From assembly GCA_964017045.1 (NCBI GenBank), contig OZ024806.1, positions 7,832,488 to 7,896,487 on the forward strand: 64,000 nucleotides of DNA, read 5' to 3'. The notes under the pieces are model-generated. The model was not told the DNA's origin and searched no databases. It saw only the letters and a program-made list of their open reading frames with translations. This document shows positions 35,490-45,580 of this stretch, one piece after another. Every line of letters begins with the position of its first letter. Position 1 is the stretch's first letter. The position numbers were made by a program, and so were the translations under genes. This stretch comes from Omphiscola glabra. Taxonomy: Eukaryota > Mollusca > Gastropoda > Lymnaeidae.

Positions 35490-35875
35490 TTTAATCTTTG
35501 AGAGCCATGCAGGGCAATAGACCATTTAATCTTTGACAGCCATGCAGGATATTAGACCATTTCATCTTTGAGAGCCATGCAAGGCATTAGACCATTTAAT
35601 CTTTGAGAGCCATGCAGGGCATTAGACCATTTAATCTTTGAAAGCCATGCAGGATATTAGACCATGTCATCTTTGAGAGCCATGCAAGGCATTAGACCAT
35701 TTAATCTTTGAGAGCCATGCAGGGCATTAGACCATTTAATCTTTGACAGCCATGCAGGATATTAGACCATTTCATCTTTGAGAGCCATGTAAGGCATTAG
35801 ACCATTCAATCTTTGAGAGCCACGCAGGGCATTAGACCATTCAATCTTTGAGAGCCACGCAGGGCATCCAGGCCA
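35490..35875 (+). repeat. 35-bp minisatellite with 105-bp higher-order period
   Basis: About 11 copies of a unit containing GACCATTTAATCTTTGAGAG and CCATGCAGGGCATTA. The variant CATGCAGGATATTAG recurs at 35541, 35646 and 35751, exactly three units apart. Confidence 0.95.
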
Positions 35876-35995
35876 TTTATTTACCACCAACTACTGGTGT
35901 TTACTCATCTATTATTCGAAAGGTCACGAGAGGAATGTGCTGCTGTAATGGACTATTAGCAGATGTACGTGCAGTTTAGAACTGACCATATAGAT

Positions 35996-36183
35996 CAGTG
36001 GTTCTCAACCTGTGGGTCACGACCCATTTTGGGGTTGAACGACCTTAACGCAGGGGTCGCCTGTGATCGTCGTAAAACACATATTTAAGAAGTAGGAACG
36101 AAAATAATTTTATGGTTGGGGGTCACCACAACACGGGGAAGTGTATTAAAGGGTCGCGGCGGTAGGAAGGTTGAGAACCACTG
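35996..36183 (-). mobile_element. SPIN-like hAT element, reverse orientation
   Basis: Ends CAGTGGTTCTCAACC and GGTTGAGAACCACTG. Internal GGTCGCGGCGGTAGGAAGG and the inverse of CATAAAATTATTTTCGTTCC place it in the same family as the 30.9-kb copy. No target duplication is evident (ATATAGAT versus ATGATTGT), so it may be older. Confidence 0.82.
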
Positions 36184-36209
36184 ATGATTGTGGAATTTTA
36201 CATAAAAAA

Positions 36210-36352
36210 GAAACAATAGTGGCATAGGAAGGGTGGGCTGTCCGCCCTGGGGCGGACTTTGTGAGGGGATGCATTTTTGGCCATCTTTCGTGGAAGGTGG
36301 GGGCACACATCTTGGTCCTCCCCGGGATGCCACTAACCCTAGCTAAGCCCCT
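36210..36352 (-). mobile_element. Possible second hAT-type MITE next to the SPIN-like copy
   Basis: The right edge is the inverse of CAGGGGCTTAGCTAGGG and the left edge reads AGTGGCATAGGAAGGG. Such ends are common on hAT MITEs. No target duplication was found. Confidence 0.35.
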
Positions 36353-36927
36353 GTTTAAAAAAACAGCAGCCACGTTTTTGTTTCCTTAAAGGCTGTTGGT
36401 GGTAATAATGTAGCTGTCGACAGGGCGGTGGTCGTTAAAAAAGACATCTGCTCACAGAACGTGTGCTTTGGAAATGTTGCAACGATTCAGTTTTAGTTTT
36501 TGTTTTTAAATTTGTACAGAGTTAATTTACGTCAAGAGTAGATTCAGATACATAACTAACTGAACAGGAAGCCTGCTTGGTGTAATCCCTCCTGCCCCCC
36601 CCCCAACTCACTACAGAGCCAAAAAGCAAACCGATACAGACAGCATTTGTCATTGAAACATGTTTTGTGTATGTACCAAATGGATTTGTTGTCAGGATGT
36701 AGGTTCTTTTTACTGGTCTGATCAATCTAACTGAAGTGGGCAGATTTCTAGTCGCCTAAATTGCAAAACAAACTGGCACGATTATGGAAAATATTTAATA
36801 GTATTTTGCAACCTGAATTTCTCTTTCTCTCTTTTTCTTTCTTTTTTTCCCTCTCTCTTATCTCTCTCTCTCTCTTTTCTCTCTCTTTACTCTCTCCCTC
36901 CTCTCTCCCTCCTCTCTCTCCCTCCCT

Positions 36928-36976
<49 letters not shown>

Positions 36977-37285
36977 TCTCCCCCCTCCCTCCCTCACTTT
37001 CACTATCTCTCTCTCACTCATAAAAAGTTTCAGTTTCTTTAGTTTTATTGTGTCTTGTGTTTTAAGTAAAGTCGTAGCAAATGAAATTGTAACGATTCAT
37101 TTTCTAAATACATCTTGATAGCAGCTGAAACTTTTTACTCCCCTAAATGTTTAATCATCACAAATAATAATTTTCGTTATGTGCATGTATGGAGGTAACA
37201 CTGCGTTCACTGGGCGCGCAAAAGAAACTTCCCTGAAGTTATGCGCTATTTGAGATTCTTACAATGTGCCTACTCGAATGCGTGT
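36353..37285. repeat. CT-rich tract and (TA)n microsatellite within otherwise unassigned sequence
   Basis: A pyrimidine-rich stretch (36820-37018) is interrupted by about 22 TA dinucleotides (36930-36974). No gene is seen. Confidence 0.85.
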
Positions 37286-37289
37286 TTCG

Positions 37290-37606
37290 TCAAGTAACTT
37301 TAGTCAAAGGGAAGTTCATGTTTTGTCAAGTAACTTTAGTCAATGGGAAGTTCATGTTTTGTCAAGTAACTTTAGTCAATGGGAAGTTCATGTTTTGTCA
37401 AGTAACTTTAGTCAATGGGAAGTTCATGTTTCGTCAAGTAACTTTAGTCAATGGGAAGTTCATGTTTTGTTAAGTAACTTTAGTCAATGGGAAGTTCATG
37501 TTTTGTCAAGTAACTTCAGTCAATGGGAAGTTCATGTTTTGTCAAGTAACTTTAGTCAATGGGAATTTCATGTTTTGTCAAGGAACTTTAGTCAATGGGA
37601 AGTTCA
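37290..37606 (+). repeat. 36-bp minisatellite, nine copies
   Basis: The unit contains GTCAAGTAACTTTAGTCAAT and GGGAAGTTCATGTTTT. It ends about 270 bases before the acceptor at 37874. Confidence 0.95.
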
Positions 37607-37874
37607 AGAAATGCCGCCGCCATTGTTTGCGCGGGTTTATTTCTAGTTATAGAAAATAATGCTAACATTTTCCCATGCTAAAGTACTTGTAGATTGGAAC
37701 CCATCTGAAGATCCGCTTCAGACACTTGTGAAAAAGAGTATTGTATAGTGCTCTAATAATTCCATTAGACATTTAGATGTGGACGCAAGGATTAGCAAAT
37801 TAAGTCAAATATTTGTCGTGATAAAAAAAATCAGGCATGAATCTTATTTTACTCTGCTTGTCTTTCTGATGCAG

Positions 37875-38222
37875 GTTTTTACAAGAGTTCCCGGCTCTGG
37901 ATTAGATGCAGCGATGACGTCGACGATCTACATCCTGGCAAAGGAGTCGCTTCTATAATTATATCGGGAATTGCCGCAAGTTTGTTCGAGTTTAATGATT
38001 TCTATATTGAGTCAGCTGTGTGTTTTACGGATTTAGTCACCATGTCTGTCAACAGAACTTCCCCCCAACAAGAATGCTTTTTACAAGATTCCGGCGCATA
38101 TAGAGAATGACGTCATTTCCCCACGTCATCGGCAAAACAACCAATCGAAACCCATGAAGAAGAAAGCGTCAACTTCCTTTAACTCCGCCTTCGCGCCGAG
38201 GTTGCCGGCCGCCTACACCAAA
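37875..38222 (+). promoter_or_regulatory. 5' UTR and/or promoter of the membrane-protein gene: acceptor, CRE, CCAAT
   Basis: A strong acceptor (pyrimidine tract then GATGCAG) ends at 37874, so this can be the 5' part of an exon. Closer to the start codon lie a perfect palindromic CRE, TGACGTCA (38108-38115), a second ACGTCA at about 38123, and CCAAT at 38141-38145. A promoter reading, with transcription starting near 38160-38220, is equally possible. The two uses may coexist as alternative first exons. Confidence 0.5.
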
Positions 38223-38486
38223 ATGGAGTCGCAGAAGGAGGACGAGGACGACGGGAAGAACCCGAGGTCAAGGACGAACAGGGTCGCGGAGGAAGGGTCG
38301 GACGACGGAAGGAGGGAGGAAGTTGCGGGCTGCTGTGGCGAGGGCAGAGTCTGGATTTTTCTTGTGCTCGGGATCTTGACGCTGGTGTTCAGCGCCGTCC
38401 TGACGGGAATCTACATGAATGTCAGGTCCTTGACCTCCAGTATGGACGTCATCGAGGTCATGCCGTCTTTTGTACCCGCTGCCTCT
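38223..38486 (+). CDS. First coding exon of an unidentified multi-pass membrane protein
   Basis: I do not recognise this protein. The open frame runs from ATG 38154 or, preferred, ATG 38223 (context ACCAAAATGG) to the donor GTAAGT at 38487, in phase 0. From 38223 it gives 88 residues. Residues 1-41 form a highly charged, probably cytoplasmic tail (KEDEDDGK, DDGRREE, CC at 37-38). A clear hydrophobic helix follows at about 43-65 (VWIFLVLGILTLVFS), then TSSMDVIEVMPSFVPAAS. The coding stretch is CpG-rich relative to its surroundings. The layout resembles small four-span membrane proteins, but no family motif is decisive. The most likely next exon in the window is 63710-63766. Confidence 0.65.
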
Positions 38487-38831
38487 GTAAGTAGAATTTA
38501 TTTTAAAAAATTGCCAATTCAGACTATTGGTGGGATACATTTAGGGTTCAGGTTAGGTTTAGGGATACATTTAGGGTTCAGGTTAGATTTAGTGACAGTG
38601 AATCATAAAAGTTCACGGTCGTGGCAAACAAAATGGCAGCCGTGTGATATATCATGGCACCAAATGTCTGAATTTACCAAAACCATTAACACTTCCCCTT
38701 ATTTTCTGTTTGACTCCCCCCAATGGTGCGCATACAAAGTTGAAATGTCTATTAGTTTACTATGGCGAGCTCCGGAGCAGGAATCGATCTCGAGTTTATG
38801 ACATAACCACAACGGTGGTCAGAACAGAATG
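38487..38831 (+). other. Start of the giant intron
   Basis: Sequence after the donor, with a two-copy GGATACATTTAGGGTTCAGG repeat at about 38532-38590. No coding content. Confidence 0.5.
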
Positions 38832-39052
38832 GTGCTTCGAGGGCATACACACAATCATCTATCTGGCCTCGAGGGCATACACACAATCTTCTATCTGACC
38901 TCGAGGGCATACACACAATCTTCTATCTGACCTCGAGGGCACACACACAATCTTCTATTTGGCCTCGAGGGCACACACACAATCTTCTATCTGGCCTCGA
39001 GGGCATACACTCAATCTTCTATCTGGCCTCGAAGGCATACACACAATCTTCT
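38832..39052 (+). repeat. 32-bp minisatellite, seven copies
   Basis: The unit contains CCTCGAGGGCATACACACAA and TCTTCTATCTGG; each has an XhoI-type CTCGAG palindrome except the last. Confidence 0.94.
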
Positions 39053-39133
39053 TTTTGGGAATGATGCTTTGATCTCTCTGTCTTACATGGTAAAAACATC
39101 AAAACAAAAAAACAAACAACGTGTTCCGTAATT

Positions 39134-39486
39134 CGCAACAAACAGCTGTGACGACGTCAGCTGAACGCAACAAACAGCTTTGACGACGTCAGCTGAACGC
39201 AGCAAACAGCTGTGACGACGTCAGCTGAACGCAGCAAACAGCTGTGACGACGTCAGCTGAACGCAGCAAACAGCTGTGACGACGTCAGCTGAACGCAACA
39301 AACAGCTTTGACGACGTCAGCTGAACGCAGCAAACAGCTGCGACGACGTCAGCTGAACGCAACAAACAGCTGTGACGACGTCAGCTGAACGCAACAAACA
39401 GCTTTGACGACGTCAGCTGAACGCAACAAACAGCTGTGACGACGTCAGCTGAACGCAACAAACGGCTGTGACGACGTCAGCTGAAG
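39134..39486 (+). repeat. 32-bp minisatellite with CRE-like and E-box motifs, 11 copies
   Basis: Each unit contains CAGCTGTGACGACGTCAGCT. That stretch has a near-CRE (CGACGTCA), a GACGTC palindrome and two CAGCTG E-boxes (one altered to CAGCTT in some units). Spacing is exactly 32, with ACGACGTCAG at 39151 through 39471. It lies 0.65-1.0 kb downstream of the CRE-containing first coding exon. Confidence 0.96.
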
Positions 39487-41585
39487 ACATCTTAAGAAGC
39501 AATCAATGCAAACATGCCTTTAAAACAAAACAGTATCATTCTATTATCTTTTTTTTGGTTTGGTTGGGGAGGGGAGGGATGGAGGCTGCTAAGGACAGGA
39601 TCGTTTGAGCATTTGGTCAAAGCCAAATGTACAAGACGTTGAAGGAAAAGAAACGTTTCTATTTCGGTTGAGAACTTCGCGGTTAATTAGAGTTACCGTT
39701 TCCTTTTGATCTAAGAGAGGCAACTTTTACAAATTGGAGTCCCACCCCCTCAACAGCCGCGCCCCCCCCCCCCTTTTTTCCCATTCGCGCTCTCGTGTGA
39801 AATTGCACAGTCCACGTTTTAATTAGAGGGAATACAGTAACTAACTCAATTTTTACTCAATTTTTACAGTAATTAAACAATTATCATACCCTCTAATGCT
39901 CCTGTCACCGTGACATTGGTTTAAGTGTATCACGTGACGTAATGTGCTCTCAAGCCGTACGTCGAATCGACAGTTCCAGCTGAGATTTCAGCTCTGTTGG
40001 TCATCAAGATGGTCATCACGATCCTATATAATAAAGGGCTCAAAAGATTTGAACTGGACCATGACGTTGAGAGGACTAATGTGAATTGAACCGTGCTTAA
40101 ACGGAAAGCCGCGAAATTCCTGGATTGTAGTCAGTTAATTTCGGAAATCTTATCTTAATAATATTATTTTAATATATACATATATTTGCGAAGGACAAAC
40201 GTGAAATCCGACCCTTTTGGTTGTGTGCTGAGTTCAAAGGGCAACACGTGGAAATCTCATCCCACACAGCGATGATTTGGTGCAAACATTGTGTGCAATG
40301 AATCGGTCGTGTAGGTAAAATTAAAGGTTGCCTGGGACTTGGAGCTGAGTGGGGTGGGCGGCTTGGGGGTTGGGTGGGGTGCGGTGGTGATGAGGGATTT
40401 GGACGGTTAGCAGGCAAAAAAAAAATGAGTTTATGTTTCATAGTGAGTGATGGGGTGGCAGATGGTTAGGTCATGTTTATTTTGTTGGTTTTGCTGGGGA
40501 GGGGGGAATTGGGGGGGGGGGATAATGTGATTTTTGTTGTTGTCAGTAAGGAAAGGTGAAGAGAGAGAGAGAGATAGAGGGAGAGAGAGAAGGACAGAGA
40601 CATAGAGAGAGACAGAGAAAGACAGATATAGATGTAGTGAGGGATGGAGGGAGGGAGAGTGTGCGAGAGAGAGAGAGAGCAGTCTGCACTAAAGTAGTGT
40701 TAAACAGCTTAGTTGGTGTGTGTGTGGTTTGGTGTGTGCTAGGGTGTGGATCAAATAGGGACGGAGGAAGGAAGACTACGGTATACATAAGGTGGTGTAA
40801 GTCAATACATTTTTCAGCTAAGCGTGAAGAAACAATATAAGTAAAAAAAACTATGGAAAGAACAAAGAAACGGAGAGATATTATAGAGGCCTGTGAAGAA
40901 CAGAGAAGCGAAAGAATCGAGAAAGGGGAACAAAATACAGAGAAACAAGAGGAAAATAGAGAAACGATGAAGAATGAGAGAAACAGTGAGTAACACGTTA
41001 GGAAATTTGTTAAGATGCCAAAAAGATCGAACAGAAAGGGGGGGGGGGGGGGGTGAGGTGAGATGGTGACCTGGGGATCGTAGATCGTTTTTATCGATTA
41101 CAATCAAAATGGTTACATTTTTCTGAGTCTGGGTATTCGTTATTGATGTCAACATTCTCACAGCATAGAGGGTTAACTACCAGAAGTCAGCCAGTGATGA
41201 AACCCGGTGGTTCGGTTGTACGCATATTAAAGAAATTATACCACAAAATTCATCTGCTAGTCATGAATGATGCGGTACGGTTTACACTGCTGGTTGTCGG
41301 AGGTCATTTGGTGAAATGTTCTCGTGGGGGAGAGGATCATGGGGTCACGTGGTCAACAAGGTCAGCCACCTCTCGCGGCGTTTTGCTGTTTTGTGGAAAC
41401 ATTTGAGACATCCGAGGATAAAGGAAACCCCCCCATGTCGTGTGACGTATTTCCGGGATTGCCAGTGGCGGGACTGGTTGACTGCAGGAATGCGACTACC
41501 GGACTAGAGATTTGGGTTGGGGGTGGGTGGAGAGGCTTTGGGGGGCTGTGGTTTAACTGCAAATAGATTTTTTAAAGGGTTAATA
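39487..41585. other. Intronic sequence, no exon seen
   Basis: It contains C or G runs near 39760, 40512 and 41040 and a GA-rich tract (40555-40680). Short open frames here lack coding character. Confidence 0.5.
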
Positions 41586-42088
41586 TTGTGGAAGAGCTGT
41601 GCCGTTATAAGGCATGGGAGTATTGTGGATGAGCTGTACCGTTATAAGGCATGGGAGTATTGTGGATGAGCTGTACCGTTATAAGGAATGGGAGTATTGT
41701 GGATGAGCTGTACCGTTATAAGGCATGGGAGTATTGTGGATGAGCTGTACCGTTATAAGGCATGGGAGTATTGTGGATGAGCTGTACCGTTATAAGGCAT
41801 GGGAGTATTGTGGATGAGCTGTGCCGTTATAAGGCATGGGAGTATTGTGGATGAGCTGTACCGTTATAAGGCATGGGAGTATTGTGGAGGAGCTGTACCG
41901 TTATAAGGCATGGGAGTATTGTGGAGGAGCTGTACCGTTAAAAGGCATGGGAGTATTGTGGAGGAGCTGTACCGTTAAAAGGCATGGGAGTATTGTGGAG
42001 GAGCTGTACAGTTAAAAGGCATGGGAGTATTGTGGAGGAGCTGTACCGTTATAAGGCATGGGAGTATTGTGGAGGAGCTGTGCCGTTA
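41586..42088 (+). repeat. 37-bp minisatellite, 13 copies
   Basis: The unit contains GAGCTGTACCGTTATAAGGC and ATGGGAGTATTGTGGAT. The array ends exactly where the first copy of the next element's target duplication begins. Confidence 0.95.
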
Positions 42089-42402
42089 ATGACAATACAA
42101 AGTGGCTATTGGTACACGGCAACCAGAATTGAGAGGTTGGAATTAAAAAACGATTTAAAATATTATTGTTGGGTTTGTAAGACCAAATGAGGTATCAAAT
42201 GAAAGATAATTGAATGTACTATACGTTTGTGAAATTAATTTTTAATTTTAACTAAAACAAACTACCACAAATGACATCCGAATAGCATTTAGTCTAATGT
42301 GTCCCGGGTCCGAAAGGAGGCGCTGCGTGTCTGGGTCCGTTTTTTTAATCCCAACCTCTCAATTTTGGTACCCGTGTACCAATAGGTGCAGCCATGACAA
42401 TA
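42089..42402. mobile_element. MITE copy E1 (296 bp) with 9-bp target duplication
   Basis: The element spans 42098-42393 and is flanked by ATGACAATA (42089-42097 and 42394-42402). Near-terminal inverted repeats pair CTATTGGTACACGG with the inverse of CCGTGTACCAATAG, and GAATTGAGAGGTTGG with CCAACCTCTCAATT. A 9-bp duplication suggests a Mutator-like or Merlin-like source. No coding capacity. Confidence 0.8.
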
Positions 42403-42532
42403 ATGACTTAATTAGTGATCATTTCCATTTGTTAACCGCTGGGGGAGCACTGTTGTAAGTAAATTCGTAAAGACTGGGGAGCACAATATTTTTTTTTAAA
42501 ATCGTTCAATCCCGATCGAGCTGGTCTTAGGT

Positions 42533-42846
42533 ATCTGTGATCGAAGTGGCTATTGATACCCGGGTACCGGAATTGAGAGTTTGGGATTAAAAAACGATTA
42601 AAAATACTATTGTTGGGTTTGTAAGACCAAATGAGGTATCAAATGAAAGATAATTGAATGTACTATACGTTTGTGAAATTAATTTTTAATTTTAACTAAA
42701 ACAAACTACCACAAATGACATCCGAATAGCATTTAGTCTAATGTGTCCCGGGTCCGAAAGGAGGCGCTGCGTGTCTGGGTCCGTTTTTTTAATCCCAACC
42801 TCTCAATTTTGGTACCCGTGTACCAATAGGTGCAGCCATGACAATA
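42533..42846. mobile_element. MITE copy E2 (296 bp), recombinant between E3 and E1
   Basis: The element spans 42542-42837. Its left flank is ATCTGTGAT, as for E3, and its right flank is ATGACAATA, as for E1. Its left part matches E3 (GATACCCGGGTACCGG, GAGAGTTTGGG) and its right part matches E1 (TTTGTGAAATTAATTTTTAA, GTGTCCCGGGTCCG). The start is exactly 444 bases after E1 and 444 before E3. Confidence 0.85.
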
Positions 42847-42976
42847 ATGACTTAATTAGTGATCATTTCCATTTGTTAACCGCTGGGGGAGCACTGTTGT
42901 AAGTAAATTCGTAAAGACTGGGGAGCACAATATTTTTTTTTAAAATCGTTCAATCCCGATCGAGCTGGTCTTAGGT

Positions 42977-43287
42977 ATCTGTGATCGAAGTGGCTATTGG
43001 TACCCGGGTACCGGAATTGAGAGTTTGGGATTAAAAAACGATTAAAAATACTATTGTTGGGTTTGTAAGACCAAATGAGGTATCAAATGAAAGATAATTG
43101 AATGTACTATACGTTTTTAAACTTAATTCTTCAGTTTAACTAAAATAAACTTCTACAAAATGACATCCGAATAGCATTAGTCAAAATGGACCCAGACACG
43201 CAGCACCGCCATTCGCACCCGGGTACCATTTAATCTCAAGCTCTCAATTCTGGTACCCGGGTACCAATAGGTCCAGCCATCTGTGAT
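42977..43287. mobile_element. MITE copy E3 (293 bp) with 9-bp target duplication
   Basis: The element spans 42986-43278 and is flanked by ATCTGTGAT (42977-42985, 43279-43287). Its right half is diverged from E1 and E2 (TTTAAACTTAATTCTTCAG, GGACCCAGACACGCAGCACC), so E1 and E3 were separate insertions. Confidence 0.82.
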
Positions 43288-43448
43288 TAAGATGTGATGT
43301 GTCGTCCAATTTAAAAAAAAAGTTTTACAACAGCACTTGTCACCAAATAGTCCTTCGATTGAAGGATGCTTAGTTTGTGTGATACGCCAGCTTTCTTGAT
43401 TGTATTCCCCATCACGTGTTCACTGTGCTTTTCCCTTTCATCCAATCA

Positions 43449-43750
43449 CAATTAAGACCGTATCCGGAAATTTGATCGAAATAAATTCGGTAGACGGAAA
43501 ATTGATCGACGGAAATTTGGTCGAATCGTTTTTTTAATTTATACGTTAAAATTTTTCGTCAAATTTCTTTTTGAACGCATTATTTTGTTTTACTATATAG
43601 TATAGTGCGTTCAAAAATAAATTTGACGAAAATTTTAACGTGTGAACTGAAAAAAAGATTCGACCAAATTTCCGTTCGATCAAATTACCGTCGATCAATT
43701 TTCCGTCGACGAAATTTCTTTCGATCAAATTTCCGGTAACCAATTAAGAC
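43449..43750. mobile_element. 282-bp foldback element with 10-bp target duplication
   Basis: The element spans 43459-43740, bounded by CAATTAAGAC at 43449-43458 and 43741-43750. Nearly the whole element is a hairpin: CCGGAAATTTGATCGAAA on the left pairs with the inverse of the right end, and CGTCAAATTTCTTTTTGAAC pairs with a near-copy around the centre at about 43600. The inner hairpin matches the separate one at 54.2 kb, so the element may be composite. Confidence 0.88.
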
Positions 43751-43800
43751 ACCCAACTACAAGCTGTGCCACAACTCACTGACCAAACAGAATTTACACT

Positions 43801-44025
43801 ATCTAAGACAATGGTTCTCAACCTTCCTAATGCCGCGAACCCCTCAATACACATCCTCTTGTGGTGTGCGACCCCCAAACACAAATTTATGTTCGTTGCT
43901 GCTTCATAAATGTAGAGTACATGTGTTTTCCGATGGCCTTAGGCGACCCCTTGGAAATGGTCGTTCGACCCCCCCCCCCCCCCAAAGAGGTTGCGACCCA
44001 CAGGTTGATAACCGCTGATCTAAGA
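43801..44025 (+). mobile_element. SPIN-like hAT element with perfect 8-bp TSD
   Basis: The element spans 43809-44017 with ends CAATGGTTCTCAACC and GGTTGATAACCGCTG. ATCTAAGA flanks it on both sides. The interior has AATGCCGCGAAC, GCTTCATAAATGTAGAG and CTTAGGCGACCCC. A 16-base C run lies inside. Confidence 0.9.
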
Positions 44026-44114
44026 GGTTCTCATAGACACGACAACTGTTGCTGGTTTTAGAAAACAAAAGACAAACTTCAGCGACACATACGATTTCGG
44101 AATAATTATGGATA

Positions 44115-44362
44115 ACACATCTTGGACTACAGGAGACCGATCCCACTTCAGGAGACCGATCCGACTCCAGGAGATCGATCCGACTCCAGGAGACCGATCC
44201 GACTCCAGGAGACCAATCCGACTCCAGGAGACCGATCCGACTCCAGGAGACCGATCCGACTCCAGGAGACCGATCCGACTCCAGGAGACCGATCCGACTC
44301 CAGAAGACCGATCCGACTCCAGGAGACCGATCCCACTCCAGGAGACCGATCCCACTCCAGGT
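44115..44362 (+). repeat. 19-bp minisatellite, about 13 copies
   Basis: Copies of CCGATCCGACTCCAGGAGA with few variants. Open frames on both strands are by-products. Confidence 0.95.
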
Positions 44363-45155
44363 AGACGACGCCGACCTCTGCCAAGTACGATGCTTTTAAT
44401 ACAATAACTCTATTACGATACTTTGATGCCGGTGCCGTCACGGTCCAGTTCTTCTGCCCTTCACCGCGGGGGACGACCTGTGCTCATCCCCAGTGAGGAA
44501 CCCGATGGCTGACATTTGTTCACAGGTGAACGGAGATTCCATTGAGTAGGTCGGGCCACTTCCGGTCCAGCTCGGGCAGGAGACGTCAGTCTGGAACCTA
44601 AAGTCCGGAACCGAAACAACCTATAAGTAGGTTAACGCAGCGGTCAACAACACACGGTTCTTTGAATGAATTCATGCGGCTTTTTTTTGTCTTCTTTTTT
44701 TTTTGGTCTTTTTTTTTGGTCTTTTTTTAAATTGTCTTATTTTTTTTTTTTTGGTCTTTTTTTTTGGTCTTTTTTTTTTTGGTCTCTTTTTTTTAAAGTA
44801 ATACAATTGATTTCTATAAAAAAGTTCAGTTAGCCATTTAATTTGCATATTTAAAAATATCTAGCTTTTAAAATTAATAAAATAGTTTTCGATGCCGTTT
44901 ATATACGTCTTCAAATAGCACCCCCTCCCCCCCCCCCCCCGCCTTAAAAAGACATTAATTAATTTTAAAAAATGTATTTATGGTATGTTATCACGTGAAC
45001 AGTAACAAAAACCAGCAATAACATGCACAGACGAATATGTTACAATATTTGCACTTTTTTTTTTCATTTTATTTTCTCCTATCGATAAAACTAGCTCGGT
45101 TTTTTTTTTTAAATTTGTAAAGAAGCAGATTAAATTTAACAGCAAAAACATGATT
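44363..45155. other. Intronic sequence with T-rich GGTC repeats
   Basis: T runs punctuated by GGTC (44680-44800) and a C run near 44925. No exon is seen. Confidence 0.5.
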
Positions 45156-45159
45156 GCAA

Positions 45160-45580
45160 ACACTACCTTCAATCACCACCAGAAACTACATAACTGCAAA
45201 CACTACTATCAATCACCACCAGAAACTACATCATTGCAAACACTTCTTTCAATCACCACCAGAAACTACATCATTGCAAACACTTCTTTCAATCACCACC
45301 AGAAACTACATCATTGCAAACTCTTCTTTCAATCACCACCAGAAACTACATCATTGCAAACACTACTATCAATCACCACCAGAAACTACATCATTGCAAA
45401 CACTTCTTTCAATCACCACCAGAAACTATATCGCTGCTAACACTACTATCAATCACCACCAGATACTACATCACTGCAAACACTACCTTCAACCACCACC
45501 AGAAACTACATCAGTGCAGATACTTCTTTCTATCACCACCAGAAACTACATCACTGCAAACATTACCTTCAATCACTAGT
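45160..45580 (+). repeat. 40-bp minisatellite, ten copies
   Basis: The unit contains CAATCACCACCAGAAACTAC and ATCATTGCAAACACTTCTTT. As 40 is not a multiple of three, the frame changes from unit to unit, yet frames stay open for lack of stops. Confidence 0.96.

Noticed and set aside
38887..39052. CTCGAGGGC units as a possible chromatin-boundary array
   Set aside because: Only seven units of ordinary minisatellite; nothing in the sequence supports a boundary role.
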